Shown here: positions 18,556-27,683 of the stretch, piece by piece
Numbering within the stretch: position 1 is the first letter of the stretch
Layout: each line of letters opens with the position of its first letter
NCBI RefSeq assembly: GCF_030440595.1
Contig: NZ_CP047452.1
Coordinates: forward strand, 620,001 to 684,000
DNA length: 64,000 bases
Direction of reading: 5' to 3'
From: Corynebacterium glucuronolyticum DSM 44120
GTDB taxonomy: Bacteria > Actinomycetota > Actinomycetes > Mycobacteriales > Mycobacteriaceae
Position numbers and translations under genes: made by a program
Notes under the pieces: generated by a model
Databases searched by the model: none
What the model was told of the DNA's origin: nothing
The model's input: only the letters and a program-made list of their open reading frames with translations

Positions 18556-20580
18556 TTATTCCGTTACCTCTTTGGTGTCCGGGGTAGTAGTGGCTTTCGC
18601 CGCCTTGCCCATGTTGAAGACCCACTTGTAGGAGCCGTACAGCAGGGCAACGAAGACGATGAGTCCGACCCAGTTGGCCGCACCCTCGAAGGAATCCGGC
18701 ACAACTTGCAGCGGGCTGGACACGCCAGACCCCGCGATGATGCCGGCGTTCAGCACACCGAACAGGGACTCGCCGACGATGAGGCCCGTAGCCATGAGCA
18801 CGCCGAGGCGCTTCATCTGGCCCGCAATCGAGCCGTGCTTATCTGCCCACTTATCGTAGAAGTAGCCGATGAATGCACCGATCGGGACGGTGCAGGTCAC
18901 GGTGATAGGCAGGTACATGCCCATGCCGACAGCGAGCGGCGGAAGGTGGAACTTGCCCTTGGTAGAGCGGCCAAGCAGCTCGTCGATGGCGACAATAGCG
19001 CAGCCGATCAGCGCGCCGGTGCCGATGAGACCCCAATCGAGGGAACCACCAAAGATACCGGTGGCCAACGATGTCATGAGGGCCGCCTGCGGAGCAGCGA
19101 GGGCATCGGGGCCTGCGCCCTCCATGCCGGCGAAACCGAAGCCGGTCAGCATGAGCTGCAGCACCGGCGGGATGACAGCAGCACCGAAGATCACGCCGAT
19201 GATGAGCGCGACCTGCTGGCGCCACGGGGTTGCGGCAACGAGCTGGCCTGTCTTCAAATCCTGCAGGTTGTCGTTCGAAATCGTAGCGATGCCGAAGACG
19301 ATCGATGCCGTGAACAGCGTGTACGCAACGAGGTCGTCCGTCTGGCTGGCATCGCCGGTCGCGACCACCTTGATGAGCAGCGCGGCGGTGATGACGATGA
19401 TCACGCCGACACCGGAAATCGGCGAGTTGCTGGCACCGATAAGTCCTGCCATGTAGCCACAGATGCCGGCCACAACCAGTCCGATGAGGAGCGTGAAGAT
19501 GATGGACACGGTGATGAGGGAACCCACGTGGTGGGAAATGTCCGTGTCCTTCACAAACAGCCACAGCAGTAGGCCGATGGGCAGCATGGAAACCAAGGTG
19601 ACAATGACGACCACGCTCATGGGCATATCACGCTCAGTGATGGGCAGCACGTCGCCGGCCTTGCGGTGGCGGGACGATGCAAGCGAATCCTTGATGCCGC
19701 GGACGATGGGGCCGATGATTTTCAGCAGCGTCCACAGGGCGGCGACGGTCATTGCGCCGGCACCGGCCATACGCACGTCTCCGTTGAAGGTGGACTGCAC
19801 GAACTCGGAGAAGGTATCGCCTTCCTCTGGCTCCAGGCCGGAAGAAATGATGGGGAGCAACACGCCGTGGGAGATTGCCACGCCGACGAGCATGGCGATG
19901 GACACGCCCACACCGACGAGGTGGCCGACACCGACGAGGGCCATGGAGATGGAGAAGCCGAACATGGAGCCGCCACCGCCGATGTGGAAGAAGCTCTTCA
20001 GAGAACCTGCGGCCACCTTCATTGCGGTCAGCAGGGACATACCGGCGGATACCAAGCCGCCGACGATGATGACCTTGAGACCCCGCTTGTTTTCTTCTGC
20101 TGAACCGTGGGTGTCGCCCACTTTCAGCACCTCTGCGGCAGCGACGCCCTCAGGGTACGGGAGGTCGGACCCCGTTACCAGGGCGCGTCGCAACGGGATG
20201 GAATATGTCACGCCGAGGATGCCACCGACGGCGACAACGCAGGCCGTCTCCCAGTAGGAGAAGCCTGTCCACCAGCCGATCATGACGAGGCCAGGGAGGA
20301 CGAAGATGATGGCCGAGAGTGTGCCTGCGGCCGATGCAATCGTCTGAACAATGTTGTTTTCCTGCACTGTGTGGTCAGCGAAACGGCGCAAAATAGCCAT
20401 CGAGATAACAGCTGCAGGAATAGAGGTGGCAAAGGTCAAACCCACTTTGAGGCCGAGGTAGACGTTCGCCGCCGTGAATACCAAAGTAATGAGTCCACCG
20501 ATGATGACGGCGCGGATCGTCAGCTCCTTGATGGGGCTCGACTCCGTCCGCTCGCCGGCGGCGGGTGTTGAGGTAGTCAT
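18556..20580 (-). CDS. OPT-family oligopeptide transporter
   Basis: A 674-residue polytopic membrane protein of the oligopeptide transporter (OPT/YSL) family, which takes up peptides or metal chelates with protons. There are about 14-16 hydrophobic segments, beginning with RAVIIGGLITLVFTAANVYLGLKVGLTFA and including the family stretch DLPYPEGVAAAEVLKVGD. The last residues are cytoplasmic and charged (KEVTE). The gene is single and its mRNA shows no Shine-Dalgarno before the ATG. A 7-bp perfect inverted repeat (20715-20733) lies upstream and is a candidate operator. A chance-level copy of CCTTGGTAG is at 18958. Confidence 0.88.
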   Translation of the reverse strand: MTTSTPAAGERTESSPIKELTIRAVIIGGLITLVFTAANVYLGLKVGLTFATSIPAAVISMAILRRFADHTVQENNIVQTIASAAGTLSAIIFVLPGLVMIGWWTGFSYWETACVVAVGGILGVTYSIPLRRALVTGSDLPYPEGVAAAEVLKVGDTHGSAEENKRGLKVIIVGGLVSAGMSLLTAMKVAAGSLKSFFHIGGGGSMFGFSISMALVGVGHLVGVGVSIAMLVGVAISHGVLLPIISSGLEPEEGDTFSEFVQSTFNGDVRMAGAGAMTVAALWTLLKIIGPIVRGIKDSLASSRHRKAGDVLPITERDMPMSVVVIVTLVSMLPIGLLLWLFVKDTDISHHVGSLITVSIIFTLLIGLVVAGICGYMAGLIGASNSPISGVGVIIVITAALLIKVVATGDASQTDDLVAYTLFTASIVFGIATISNDNLQDLKTGQLVAATPWRQQVALIIGVIFGAAVIPPVLQLMLTGFGFAGMEGAGPDALAAPQAALMTSLATGIFGGSLDWGLIGTGALIGCAIVAIDELLGRSTKGKFHLPPLAVGMGMYLPITVTCTVPIGAFIGYFYDKWADKHGSIAGQMKRLGVLMATGLIVGESLFGVLNAGIIAGSGVSSPLQVVPDSFEGAANWVGLIVFVALLYGSYKWVFNMGKAAKATTTPDTKEVTE

Positions 20581-20714
20581 GGGAGGTTGGAACTCTTTTC
20601 AAAAATATGTGATTATGTGAGCGCTCGCAATTATGCGCGCGTCGTGATGCACAAGGCCCCAGTGGTCTGATGATTATCGCACGTGCCCTGTGCATATTAT
20701 TGTTCCACTATGCG

Positions 20715-20733
20715 GTATGTTTGCACAACATAC
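20715..20733. promoter_or_regulatory. Inverted repeat upstream of OPT gene
   Basis: GTATGTT-tgcac-AACATAC forms a perfect 7-bp dyad, 135 bases upstream of the transporter start, which is a plausible operator. The cognate regulator is not known. Confidence 0.4.
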
Positions 20734-20774
20734 TGACAGGATTCAGATATCGGACGTTGACCCCCATGGCACGC

Positions 20775-20806
20775 AAAAACCCCCGCACCGTTGTCGGTGC
20801 AGGGGG
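20775..20806 (-). terminator. Terminator after accE
   Basis: Read on the minus strand, a GC stem (CCCCCTGCACCG / CGGTGCGGGGG with one bulge) is followed by TTTTT, 60 bases past the accE stop. Confidence 0.85.
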
Positions 20807-20864
20807 AAGGCATCTCGCGTCTAGCCGGGCATAGCGCCTAGTCAAGGCTTATCGTTGTGCCGTG

Positions 20865-21146
20865 TTAGAAGTAACGGCTATTGCGAAAGGCGTTCGGGTT
20901 GTACGTCTGCGGCCGGTCGAGCCGATCGCCGAGGTTACCCCAATTGTTGACGGGCTTGTACCGCTCATCCGTAGCGGCCTTCTGGGCCTCTGCTTCCAGC
21001 GTAGACAGCACCGCCGTAAGCGCACCCAGTTCCTCCTCCGTCGGGTTGCCACCAACTACGTGGAAGAGGGGCTTGTCCTTGGTGCGACCGGAATCGTCGG
21101 TTCCCTCGCCGTCAATGACGGTGAGTTCCGTTTGTTTTTCACTCAT
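20865..21146 (-). CDS. accE: Acyl-CoA carboxylase epsilon subunit
   Basis: A 93-residue protein of the AccE/PCC epsilon type, a small subunit needed for full activity of actinobacterial acyl-CoA carboxylases. The C-terminal half contains the family core GNPTEEELGALTAVLSTLEA, and the protein ends with NAFRNSRYF, similar to other AccE proteins. The N-terminal part is acidic and disordered. It lies 33 bases downstream of accD1 in the same operon and just before a strong terminator, which supports the assignment. Confidence 0.9.
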   Translation of the reverse strand: MSEKQTELTVIDGEGTDDSGRTKDKPLFHVVGGNPTEEELGALTAVLSTLEAEAQKAATDERYKPVNNWGNLGDRLDRPQTYNPNAFRNSRYF

Positions 21147-21179
21147 ATTTACCCCTATCGGATCACGCAGTTCGTTTTG

Positions 21180-22808
21180 TTACAGCGGAATGTTGCCGTG
21201 CTTCTTAGCAGGAACATTAACCACCTTACGGTCGAGGAGGCGCAGACCCTCAATGAGGTGGCCACGAGTCTCGCTCGGCGGGATGACCGCGTCCACGAAG
21301 CCCCGCTCTGCTGCCATGTAGGGGTTCACCAGAGTGCGCTCGTATTCGGCTTCGTATTCCTTCATCAGCTTCTGCATGTCCTGATTCGGGTCCTCGGCTG
21401 CCTTCTTCAGCTCCTTGCGGTAGATGAAGCCGACAGCTCCGGAAGCACCCATGACGGCGATCTCTGCCGTGGGCCATGCGTAGACGAGGTCCGCGCCCAT
21501 TTCCTTGCCGCCCATGACGCAGTATGCGCCACCGTAGGCCTTGCGAGTGATGACCGTAATCTTGCCCACGGTCGCCTCACAGTAGGCGTAGAGGAGCTTC
21601 GCGCCACGGCGAATGATGCCCTCGTATTCCTGGTTGGTGCCGGGGAGGAAGCCGGGCACGTCGACGAACTCCACGATCGGAATGTTGAACGCGTCGCACG
21701 TACGGACGAAGCGCGCACCCTTCTCTGCGGACTTGATGTCGAGGCAGCCTGCGAACTGCATCGGCTGGTTTGCGACAATGCCCACGGCGCGACCCTCGAT
21801 GCGGGCGAAGCCCACGATGAGGTTTTCGGCGTATGCCTCCTGAATCTCCAAGAACTCGCCGTCATCGACGATGGCGGAGATGACCTCCTTCATGTCGTAC
21901 GGGGAGTTGGTGGAATCCGGGATGATGGTGTCCAGGGTCAGGTCATCCTCGGTGAGGTTGTCCTGGATCGACCCCTCCATAATGGCCGTCTGCACACGTG
22001 GCGTTTCTGCGCGGTTGTTGGATGGCAGGTAGCTCAAGAGGTCGCGGACGAAGTCAAGGGCATCGGCATCGTCAGCGGCGGTGTAGTGGGAGGTGCCCGA
22101 CATGGTCATGTGGGTCTCGGCACCGCCGAGTTCCTCCTGGGTAACTTCTTCGCCGGTCACCGTCTTGATCACGGCCGGTCCGGTGATGAACATCTTGGAG
22201 GTTTTATCCACCATGACGATGAAGTCTGTCAGAGCCGGGGAGTACACGTGGCCACCGGCGCAGGCACCCATAATGAGGGAAATCTGCGGGATAACGCCAC
22301 TGGCCTGCGTGTTGCGGAGGAAGATCTGGGAGTACAGGCCCAGGGAGACCACGCCCTCCTGGATGCGGGCGCCGGCACCCTCGTTGATGCCAATGATGGG
22401 GCACCCCGTTTTGATGGCCATGTCCATGATCTTGACGATCTTCTCGCCGTACACCTCGCCGAGCGCGCCACCGAAGACGGTCGCGTCCTGGGAGAATACG
22501 CACACCTTCCGGCCGTCGACTGTGCCGTAACCGGTGACAACACCGTCGGTGACGGGACGCTTGGCATCGAGACCGAAGTTGGTGGAACGGTGACGGGCGA
22601 GCGCATCGATCTCCACGAACGACCCTTCGTCGAGAAGATACTCGACGCGTTCACGCGCCGTCTTCTTGCCCTTGGCGTGTACTTTCTCTACGCGGGCCTC
22701 GCCCATGGGGAAGCGTGCTTCCGCGATCCTGTTACGCAGATCCGCAAGCTTGCCGGCCGTCGTTGTGAGGTCCGGCTTCTCGTCGGTGGTTTTAATTGAA
22801 GCTGTCAT
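21180..22808 (-). CDS. accD1: Acetyl-/propionyl-CoA carboxylase beta subunit
   Basis: A 542-residue carboxyltransferase (DtsR1/AccD1 type) that transfers CO2 from biotinylated AccBC to acetyl-CoA, giving malonyl-CoA for fatty acid synthesis. Two crotonase-like halves are visible. The oxyanion-forming [14 protein letters not shown] and [15 protein letters not shown] lie in the N-half, and [23 protein letters not shown] and [13 protein letters not shown] in the C-half. The length and N-terminus ([14 protein letters not shown]) match the family. It forms an operon with accE and is divergent from birA, the enzyme that biotinylates its partner. Only one accD-type gene is in this window, whereas C. 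glutamicum has two dtsR genes here. Confidence 0.95.
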   Translation of the reverse strand: MTASIKTTDEKPDLTTTAGKLADLRNRIAEARFPMGEARVEKVHAKGKKTARERVEYLLDEGSFVEIDALARHRSTNFGLDAKRPVTDGVVTGYGTVDGRKVCVFSQDATVFGGALGEVYGEKIVKIMDMAIKTGCPIIGINEGAGARIQEGVVSLGLYSQIFLRNTQASGVIPQISLIMGACAGGHVYSPALTDFIVMVDKTSKMFITGPAVIKTVTGEEVTQEELGGAETHMTMSGTSHYTAADDADALDFVRDLLSYLPSNNRAETPRVQTAIMEGSIQDNLTEDDLTLDTIIPDSTNSPYDMKEVISAIVDDGEFLEIQEAYAENLIVGFARIEGRAVGIVANQPMQFAGCLDIKSAEKGARFVRTCDAFNIPIVEFVDVPGFLPGTNQEYEGIIRRGAKLLYAYCEATVGKITVITRKAYGGAYCVMGGKEMGADLVYAWPTAEIAVMGASGAVGFIYRKELKKAAEDPNQDMQKLMKEYEAEYERTLVNPYMAAERGFVDAVIPPSETRGHLIEGLRLLDRKVVNVPAKKHGNIPL

Positions 22809-23042
22809 ATCGCCAGTCTAGCGTGTACGTGAAACGCAAAAGTGATGTTTCCCACTTCGAATTTTCGCGGGTTTGCTCCGCGCCCCTTGTCTTTGGTGTC
22901 ACCATTTCCTGTGGTTAAGGCAAAAACCGCAGCGACAAGGGGTGATGGCCACTATGTCCGGTTCGATGTATGATGTCCGATTTGCGTCCGATTGCTACAC
23001 CCATAGGGGGTAGACGGCGGGAGGGCGATTAAGATTTCTGCC

Positions 23043-23834
23043 ATGACTAACCGCGAGCCCCTCAACCGCGACGAACTCCAGCGGCGCTTGGTAGACACGA
23101 ACTTGTACCAGCAGCTCACCGTCTTGGATCACACCGGCTCCACCAACGCCGACCTCCTCCAAGCCGCTGCGGACGGTGCCCCCACCTTCACCGCAGAGAT
23201 CGCCGAGTTCCAGGACGCCGGCCGCGGTCGCCGTGGCCGCGCCTGGGTCACACCTGCCCATTCCCAGGTCACCTTCTCCGTTCTCGTTCGTCCGCGCACC
23301 CTCGACCACTTCGGCTCACTGTCTCTTATGGCTGGGCTTGCGCTTATCGACGCTCTGTCGCCACTGCTCGGCTCTCGTGTCGCCCTCAAGTGGCCGAACG
23401 ACGTCCTCGTCAGTGGCAACAAGATCTGTGGCATCCTCGGCGAAGCACAAGCGCTTGCCACCAACCACCCCGAGGTTGTCCTCGGTTGTGGGCTGAACCA
23501 TTCGCTGACGCGCGAGGAACTGCCCGTCGACAACGCCACCTCCCTCGCGCTGGAAGACATCGATGTCGACCGCACCGAACTGACCATCTCCGTCCTCACC
23601 GCCATGCGCAACCGGCTCGGCGCCTGGGCCACCGGTGATGTCCACATGGACGACTACCGCGCCGTCTGTTCCACCATCGGCAAGGACATCCGCGTCATGC
23701 GCCCCGGCACCGACGATCTGCTTGGTAGGGGAGAAGACGTCACCGATGAAGGCTTCCTCGTCGTCCGCGATCGCTCCGGCGAGCGCCACGAACTGTCTGC
23801 CGGCGAGGTCCACCACGTCCGCCCACTGGAGTAA
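23043..23834 (+). CDS. birA: Biotin--[acetyl-CoA-carboxylase] ligase
   Basis: A 263-residue monofunctional biotin protein ligase that activates biotin with ATP and attaches it to BCCP lysines of Pyc and AccBC. The biotinyl-AMP loop is AGRGRRGRAW (about residues 60-69). The KWPNDVLVSGNKICGILGEA stretch (about 117-136) is the biotin/ATP core, and GCGLNHS follows. No N-terminal helix-turn-helix is present, so it is not the repressor type. It is divergent from accD1, as expected for a functional link. Two copies of the GCTTGGTAG word lie in it (23086, 23720), coded as R-L-V-D and L-L-G-R. Confidence 0.95.
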   Translation: MTNREPLNRDELQRRLVDTNLYQQLTVLDHTGSTNADLLQAAADGAPTFTAEIAEFQDAGRGRRGRAWVTPAHSQVTFSVLVRPRTLDHFGSLSLMAGLALIDALSPLLGSRVALKWPNDVLVSGNKICGILGEAQALATNHPEVVLGCGLNHSLTREELPVDNATSLALEDIDVDRTELTISVLTAMRNRLGAWATGDVHMDDYRAVCSTIGKDIRVMRPGTDDLLGRGEDVTDEGFLVVRDRSGERHELSAGEVHHVRPLE

Positions 23835-23837
23835 TTC

Positions 23838-24296
23838 GTGCAGCTGGAGCCCAACGAGCTGATCCTCGCCGACGTCACCACCACCTTCCGACACCTCACC
23901 ATGCCAGCCATCCGGCTGCTGCTGGCCACCGGCGTGTGTTCCATCGGAGTGGGAGTTTTCGACCGTCCTGCAGGCGCAGAACTCGCCGGTGTTGCCCTCC
24001 CACCCGAGTGGCGGTCACTCGTCCTCGCCATCTGGGCGGTGTGGGTGCTCATTGGATTTGTGTGGCCCGTGCTTATGTCGCGGACCGCCCGCACGACAAT
24101 CACTACCAAGCGGATCATCACCCGCAAGCCGGGGCTCTTCGTTCGCCCGCAGTCGATTTTCTACGAGGAAATCGACGCTATCCACCGCCGCTCCTCCTCC
24201 CTCGTCATTTCCACCTACACATCCCGACGCCCCGTCGTCATCGACAACGTGCCCAAAACCAAGCAGCTTGTCCAGCTCATCGAGGACACCTACTAG
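23838..24296 (+). CDS. PH-domain membrane protein
   Basis: A 152-residue protein with two transmembrane segments (about residues 22-42 and 60-85) followed by a bacterial PH (YdbT/YdbS-like) domain, seen in TARTTITTKRIITRKPGLF and the basic turn that follows. The GTG at 23838 is three bases after the birA stop, so the two genes are likely co-transcribed, with purK immediately after. The function is unknown, and PH-domain membrane proteins are often linked to envelope stress. It contains one copy of the clustered word (24103), encoded as ACC-AAG-CGG. Confidence 0.75.
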   Translation: MQLEPNELILADVTTTFRHLTMPAIRLLLATGVCSIGVGVFDRPAGAELAGVALPPEWRSLVLAIWAVWVLIGFVWPVLMSRTARTTITTKRIITRKPGLFVRPQSIFYEEIDAIHRRSSSLVISTYTSRRPVVIDNVPKTKQLVQLIEDTY

Positions 24297-24306
24297 GCTT
24301 AAATGG

Positions 24307-25455
24307 GTGAGCACTAACGATCCCCACGCACCAGGCATGCCGATCGTCACCGTAATCGGCGACGGTCAGCTCGCCCGCATGATGCAAACAGAAGCAACAG
24401 AACTCGGCCTTACAATACGGCTGCTGGCAGGTGCCACCGACTCCTCAGCGGCCCAGGTCACCCCCGACGTCACCATCGGCGACTATACCGTCCTTGAGGA
24501 CGTCCAGGCCGTAACCACAGGTGCCGATGCCGTCACCTTCGACCACGAGCACGTCCCAGGCGACATCCTCCACACGCTCATCGACGCCGGCATCAACGTC
24601 CAACCCCAGCCCGACGCCCTCCTCTACGCCCAGGACAAACTGGAAATGCGCAAGAAGATGCAGGAATTGGGGCTGCCGGTGCCGTGGTTCACGGATGTCA
24701 CCGACCCCTCCCGCCTACCAAGCGGAAAACCGATCTGCCTGAAGGCGATCCGCGGCGGCTACGACGGCCACGGTGTCTGGTTCACCGACGATGCCCCCAC
24801 CCTCGCCGCCGAGCTGATGGACAAGGGTGTCAGCCTCATGGCAGAGGACAAGGTAGAGCTCAAGCGCGAACTATCGATCCTCTCCGCCCGCCGCCCCTCC
24901 GGGGACATCGCCCAGTGGGACATCACCGAAACCATCCAGACCGACGGCATCTGCGTGGAGGCTCTCGCCCCCGCGCCGGGGCTCACGGAAGAACAGGCAG
25001 AGACGATTCGCCACATTGGACGCACCGTCGCAGAAAAGCTCGGTGTCACCGGTGTCCTCGCCGTCGAATTGTTCGAGACCACCGACGGAGAGATCCTCAT
25101 CAACGAGCTCGCCATGCGCCCCCACAACACCGGCCACTGGACGCAAGACGGCTCGGTCACCAGCCAATTTGAGCAGCACCTCCGCGCCGTCCTCGACCTC
25201 CCCCTCGGCTCCACAGCCCTCACCGCCCCCGCCACCTGCATGGTTAACACCCTCGGAGGCGAGTCCGGGCAGGACATTCCCGCCGCCATGGCGCAGGTGT
25301 GGAAAGACTACCCCGAGGCCAAGGTCCACTGGTACGGCAAGTCCTACCGCGCCGGCCGGAAACTCGGCCACGTCAACGTCTCCGGCGCCGATGCCGACAC
25401 CGTACGTGACCGCGCCCGCGCCGCCGCCCGGATTATAGTGGGGAGCCATGAATAA
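24307..25455 (+). CDS. purK: N5-carboxyaminoimidazole ribonucleotide synthase
   Basis: PurK uses ATP and bicarbonate to carboxylate aminoimidazole ribonucleotide in purine synthesis. The approximately 382-residue ATP-grasp protein has the AIR-binding N-terminus [21 protein letters not shown], the ATP loop [11 protein letters not shown] and the metal/ATP motif [15 protein letters not shown]. The GTG at 24307 ([15 protein letters not shown]) matches the start of corynebacterial PurK; an inner ATG at 24337 is possible. It overlaps purE by eight bases. A copy of the clustered word at 24715 is encoded as CGC-CTA-CCA-AGC, which uses the rare CTA codon. Confidence 0.94.
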   Translation: MSTNDPHAPGMPIVTVIGDGQLARMMQTEATELGLTIRLLAGATDSSAAQVTPDVTIGDYTVLEDVQAVTTGADAVTFDHEHVPGDILHTLIDAGINVQPQPDALLYAQDKLEMRKKMQELGLPVPWFTDVTDPSRLPSGKPICLKAIRGGYDGHGVWFTDDAPTLAAELMDKGVSLMAEDKVELKRELSILSARRPSGDIAQWDITETIQTDGICVEALAPAPGLTEEQAETIRHIGRTVAEKLGVTGVLAVELFETTDGEILINELAMRPHNTGHWTQDGSVTSQFEQHLRAVLDLPLGSTALTAPATCMVNTLGGESGQDIPAAMAQVWKDYPEAKVHWYGKSYRAGRKLGHVNVSGADADTVRDRARAAARIIVGSHE

Positions 25456-25945
25456 CTGCTTGGTAGGAATCATCATGGGGTCCGACTCCGACTGGGATAC
25501 CGTCAAACCCGCCGCCGACATCCTTGACGAGTTCAATGTCGCGTACGAAGTAGGCGTCGTCTCGGCCCACCGCACCCCCGACAAGATGCTCGACTACGCC
25601 CGCACGGCCCACACTCGTGGCATCAAGGTGATCATCGCCTGCGCTGGAGGTGCCGCCCACCTGCCGGGCATGACGGCCGCCGCTACGCCGCTCCCTGTCA
25701 TTGGCATTCCCCGTGCGCTGAAGGATCTCGACGGCCTGGATTCGCTCCTCTCGATCGTCCAGATGCCCTCCGGTGTCCCCACCGCCACCGTTTCCATCGG
25801 CGGGGCCAAGAATGCTGGTCTGCTCGCCGTGCGGATGCTGGGGACCGGTGACCCACAACTCGTCGAAAAGATGTCCGCCTACCAAGCGCAGATGGCTGCC
25901 GAGGTGGAGGAGAAGGACCGCCGGCTCCAGGAGCGTCTCTCCTAG
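25448..25945 (+). CDS. purE: N5-carboxyaminoimidazole ribonucleotide mutase
   Basis: A 165-residue class-I PurE that moves the carboxyl group of N5-CAIR to C4, completing the purine step started by PurK. The N-terminal [16 protein letters not shown] and the central [15 protein letters not shown] are the CAIR-binding site, and [16 protein letters not shown] completes the active site. It overlaps purK by eight bases, so translation is coupled. Two copies of the clustered word are inside: at 25458, right after the start (encoding Cys-Leu-Val with TTG and GTA), and at 25879. Confidence 0.96.
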   Translation: MNNCLVGIIMGSDSDWDTVKPAADILDEFNVAYEVGVVSAHRTPDKMLDYARTAHTRGIKVIIACAGGAAHLPGMTAAATPLPVIGIPRALKDLDGLDSLLSIVQMPSGVPTATVSIGGAKNAGLLAVRMLGTGDPQLVEKMSAYQAQMAAEVEEKDRRLQERLS

Positions 25946-25946
25946 C

Positions 25947-26399
25947 GTGCGCCCGCTCGTCGTCCTCGGCTCCAGGCTTATCGACGGCCTACCAGGCGCC
26001 ACCCTCACCCGCCGCCTGGCAGCTGCCCGTGAGCACATCACCCCCGCCACCACCGTTGTCGTCACCGGCCACAACGGCGAAGCCGAGGCCATGCGCGATT
26101 GGCTCGTAGACCACGGTGTCGACGCGTCCCACATCATCGTGGAACCTGAAGCCCGTTCCACCAACGAGAATTTGGAGAACGCCTACCATGCGCTTGGTAG
26201 GGCTACGCGTTTCGACGTGGTGACAAGTGACTTCCATGCACCCCGCGTCCGCATGTGGGCCTGGCACCACCAGTTCGATGTGAGTGTCATCACTGCGCCG
26301 ACCCCTGCCGATCGGCGTTTGTTTATCTACCTACGCGAGCTAGCTGCGATTCCGCACTCGGCGCTCCGAATCCTGTGGCGCAGAATCCACAGGCCGTAG
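25947..26399 (+). CDS. DUF218/YdcF-family protein
   Basis: A 150-residue protein of the DUF218 (YdcF/SanA/ElyC) family, an alpha/beta fold associated with envelope functions. Family motifs are VVLGSRLIDG at the N-terminus, EARSTNENLENAYHAL in the middle and VVTSDFHAPRVRMW near the end. No transmembrane segment is predicted. The GTG at 25947 follows the purE stop at once; the longer upstream open frame is not supported. It contains a near-perfect 18-bp dyad of the clustered word (26183-26200). Confidence 0.8.
   Translation: MRPLVVLGSRLIDGLPGATLTRRLAAAREHITPATTVVVTGHNGEAEAMRDWLVDHGVDASHIIVEPEARSTNENLENAYHALGRATRFDVVTSDFHAPRVRMWAWHHQFDVSVITAPTPADRRLFIYLRELAAIPHSALRILWRRIHRP
26183..26200. repeat. 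Head-to-head dyad of the clustered word
   Basis: CTACCATGC immediately abuts GCTTGGTAG. The reverse complement of the second is CTACCAAGC, so the pair forms an 18-bp dyad with one mismatch, inside the DUF218 coding sequence. Confidence 0.7.
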
Positions 26400-26415
26400 C
26401 TAACCTGCTGCTGAG

Positions 26416-26424
26416 TTATCCACA
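26416..26424 (+). promoter_or_regulatory. Perfect DnaA-box match
   Basis: TTATCCACA occurs between the DUF218 stop and the HNH gene, within the word cluster. A single nonamer can occur by chance and no box cluster is seen, so no origin is claimed. Confidence 0.3.
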
Positions 26425-26434
26425 GATCGTGCGC

Positions 26435-26463
26435 CTACCATGCGCGGAGCGTGCGCGTGGTAG
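26435..26463. promoter_or_regulatory. Inverted repeat of word variants upstream of the HNH gene
   Basis: CTACCATGCGC and GCGCGTGGTAG form an 11-bp dyad with one mismatch and a 7-base spacer, ending 14 bases before the HNH start codon. Both arms are single-base variants of the clustered 9-base word. It could be an operator or an RNA hairpin in the HNH leader. Confidence 0.55.
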
Positions 26464-26477
26464 TTAGAGTTCGAGGC

Positions 26478-27632
26478 ATGACACACGCACTCGACTCCCT
26501 CGCCTCCGCGCTGACGGGCCCGGGCATACTCATGGAGGCCCTGGCTCTCGGCTCGTCGGTCGCCCAACGGGTCGAGAAGCTTGTCGACGATTATCATCTT
26601 TCCCCTTCTTTCGCTCGCCGGCTCTGTAACGGTGCCACCAACTGGGTCGACTACGACCTTGTCGCCGACCCACGCCCCAACGAGCTCCCCACCGAGTACC
26701 TCATTCTCATCTCCAAGGGGATGAACAACCTGGAACCGGAAGAGCGGGAAACTTACCGCAAGGAAATGCTCAGCTACGCCGTCGACAAGCAACCAAACGT
26801 GCTCGAGATGAAAAACGCGTGCGCGGAGCGGGGGCGCGCCCACCTACCACGCAACACCCAGCCGTCACTGACCGTCGGCCCGCGTGCGGACGCAACCGGG
26901 CTCAAGCACGCCCGACTTGCGCTCAAAGCCCAGCAAATGGACGAATTCATCAGCGTCTGCAACTACCTCGCGCCCGACGATTCGTCGATGTCGACGTCTG
27001 CTCGGTGGGCGCAGGGCCTCCGCAAGCTCGTTGCGTTGTGGAAGGAAGGCACCTACGACGACGTCACCCTCACCCGCATCTGGGACCGCACCCTTACCCC
27101 CTGCTTCATCATCAACGCCGACGACGCCACCTACCAAGGAGACGGCAAGTTCGCGACCACCGACGGTAACCTCATCGATGGCGATGACCTCGCTAACTCC
27201 CGGCTCGCACCCTTCGGCTTCGTCTCGATCTACGACAAGAACGGCAACATCGGTGTCCACTACCAACTAGAAAACGAGCGCTTCGCCAGCAAAGAGCTCC
27301 GCTCCGCCCTCGCCTGCGACCAGATCTTCTGTGCACACCCCGGCTGCTACCGGCCGGCAGTCTACAGCCAAATGCACCACAGCAAGGCCCACTACCTCGG
27401 CGGACTCACCGACGCGATCACCCTCCTGCCCCTGTGCAAGTACCACAACGGGCGAAACGACGATGACCCCGGAAAACCCAAAAACGGCCGCCACGAGCGC
27501 GACCCCGTCACCGGCGAGGCCGGATTCAAACCACCCGGATCCGACGAACTCCACTTCAACCGCAGTGAACTCCGCGACCGCTGTGGCCGCGGCATCAACA
27601 TCCGCCAACGCGGTATCTTCCGCGAGCACTAA
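26478..27632 (+). CDS. HNH endonuclease domain protein (13E12/DUF222-like)
   Basis: A 384-residue protein with a long helical N-terminal part and a C-terminal HNH nuclease domain. The zinc-type module reads CAHPGCYRPAVYSQMHHSKA, followed by HYLGGLTDAITLLPLCKYHN, which contains the HH pair and the final His-Asn. The tail RDRCGRGINIRQRG is basic. Such proteins are abundant in actinobacteria, often in multiple copies, and most are uncharacterised. The ATG at 26478 has a GAGG upstream; the frame is open to 26451. It lies in the middle of the word cluster, directly after an inverted repeat of that word, and carries the variants at 26844 and 27131. Confidence 0.85.
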   Translation: MTHALDSLASALTGPGILMEALALGSSVAQRVEKLVDDYHLSPSFARRLCNGATNWVDYDLVADPRPNELPTEYLILISKGMNNLEPEERETYRKEMLSYAVDKQPNVLEMKNACAERGRAHLPRNTQPSLTVGPRADATGLKHARLALKAQQMDEFISVCNYLAPDDSSMSTSARWAQGLRKLVALWKEGTYDDVTLTRIWDRTLTPCFIINADDATYQGDGKFATTDGNLIDGDDLANSRLAPFGFVSIYDKNGNIGVHYQLENERFASKELRSALACDQIFCAHPGCYRPAVYSQMHHSKAHYLGGLTDAITLLPLCKYHNGRNDDDPGKPKNGRHERDPVTGEAGFKPPGSDELHFNRSELRDRCGRGINIRQRGIFREH

Positions 27633-27639
27633 ACCGAAA

Positions 27640-27667
27640 AGCCCACCAGGAGCACTCCTGATGGGCT
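27640..27667. terminator. Bidirectional terminator between HNH gene and tusG
   Basis: AGCCCACCAGGAG pairs with CTCCTGATGGGCT (one mismatch). T/A-rich flanks on both sides fit termination of both convergent genes. Confidence 0.75.
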
Positions 27668-27683
27668 ATTCGACGTGCCTCCG

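Noticed and set aside
18958..18966. The CCTTGGTAG copy in the OPT gene and the CTACCAAGC copy at 16183 as the left end of the cluster
   Set aside because: Two cores in 51 kb are about the number expected by chance, and they are isolated.
20862..22799. A 645-codon plus-strand open frame opposite accD1 and accE
   Set aside because: Antisense shadow. accD1 and accE are both intact on the minus strand.
26416..26424. A replication origin indicated by the perfect DnaA box
   Set aside because: A single box, no AT-rich unwinding element, no dnaA or dnaN nearby; such nonamers occur by chance.
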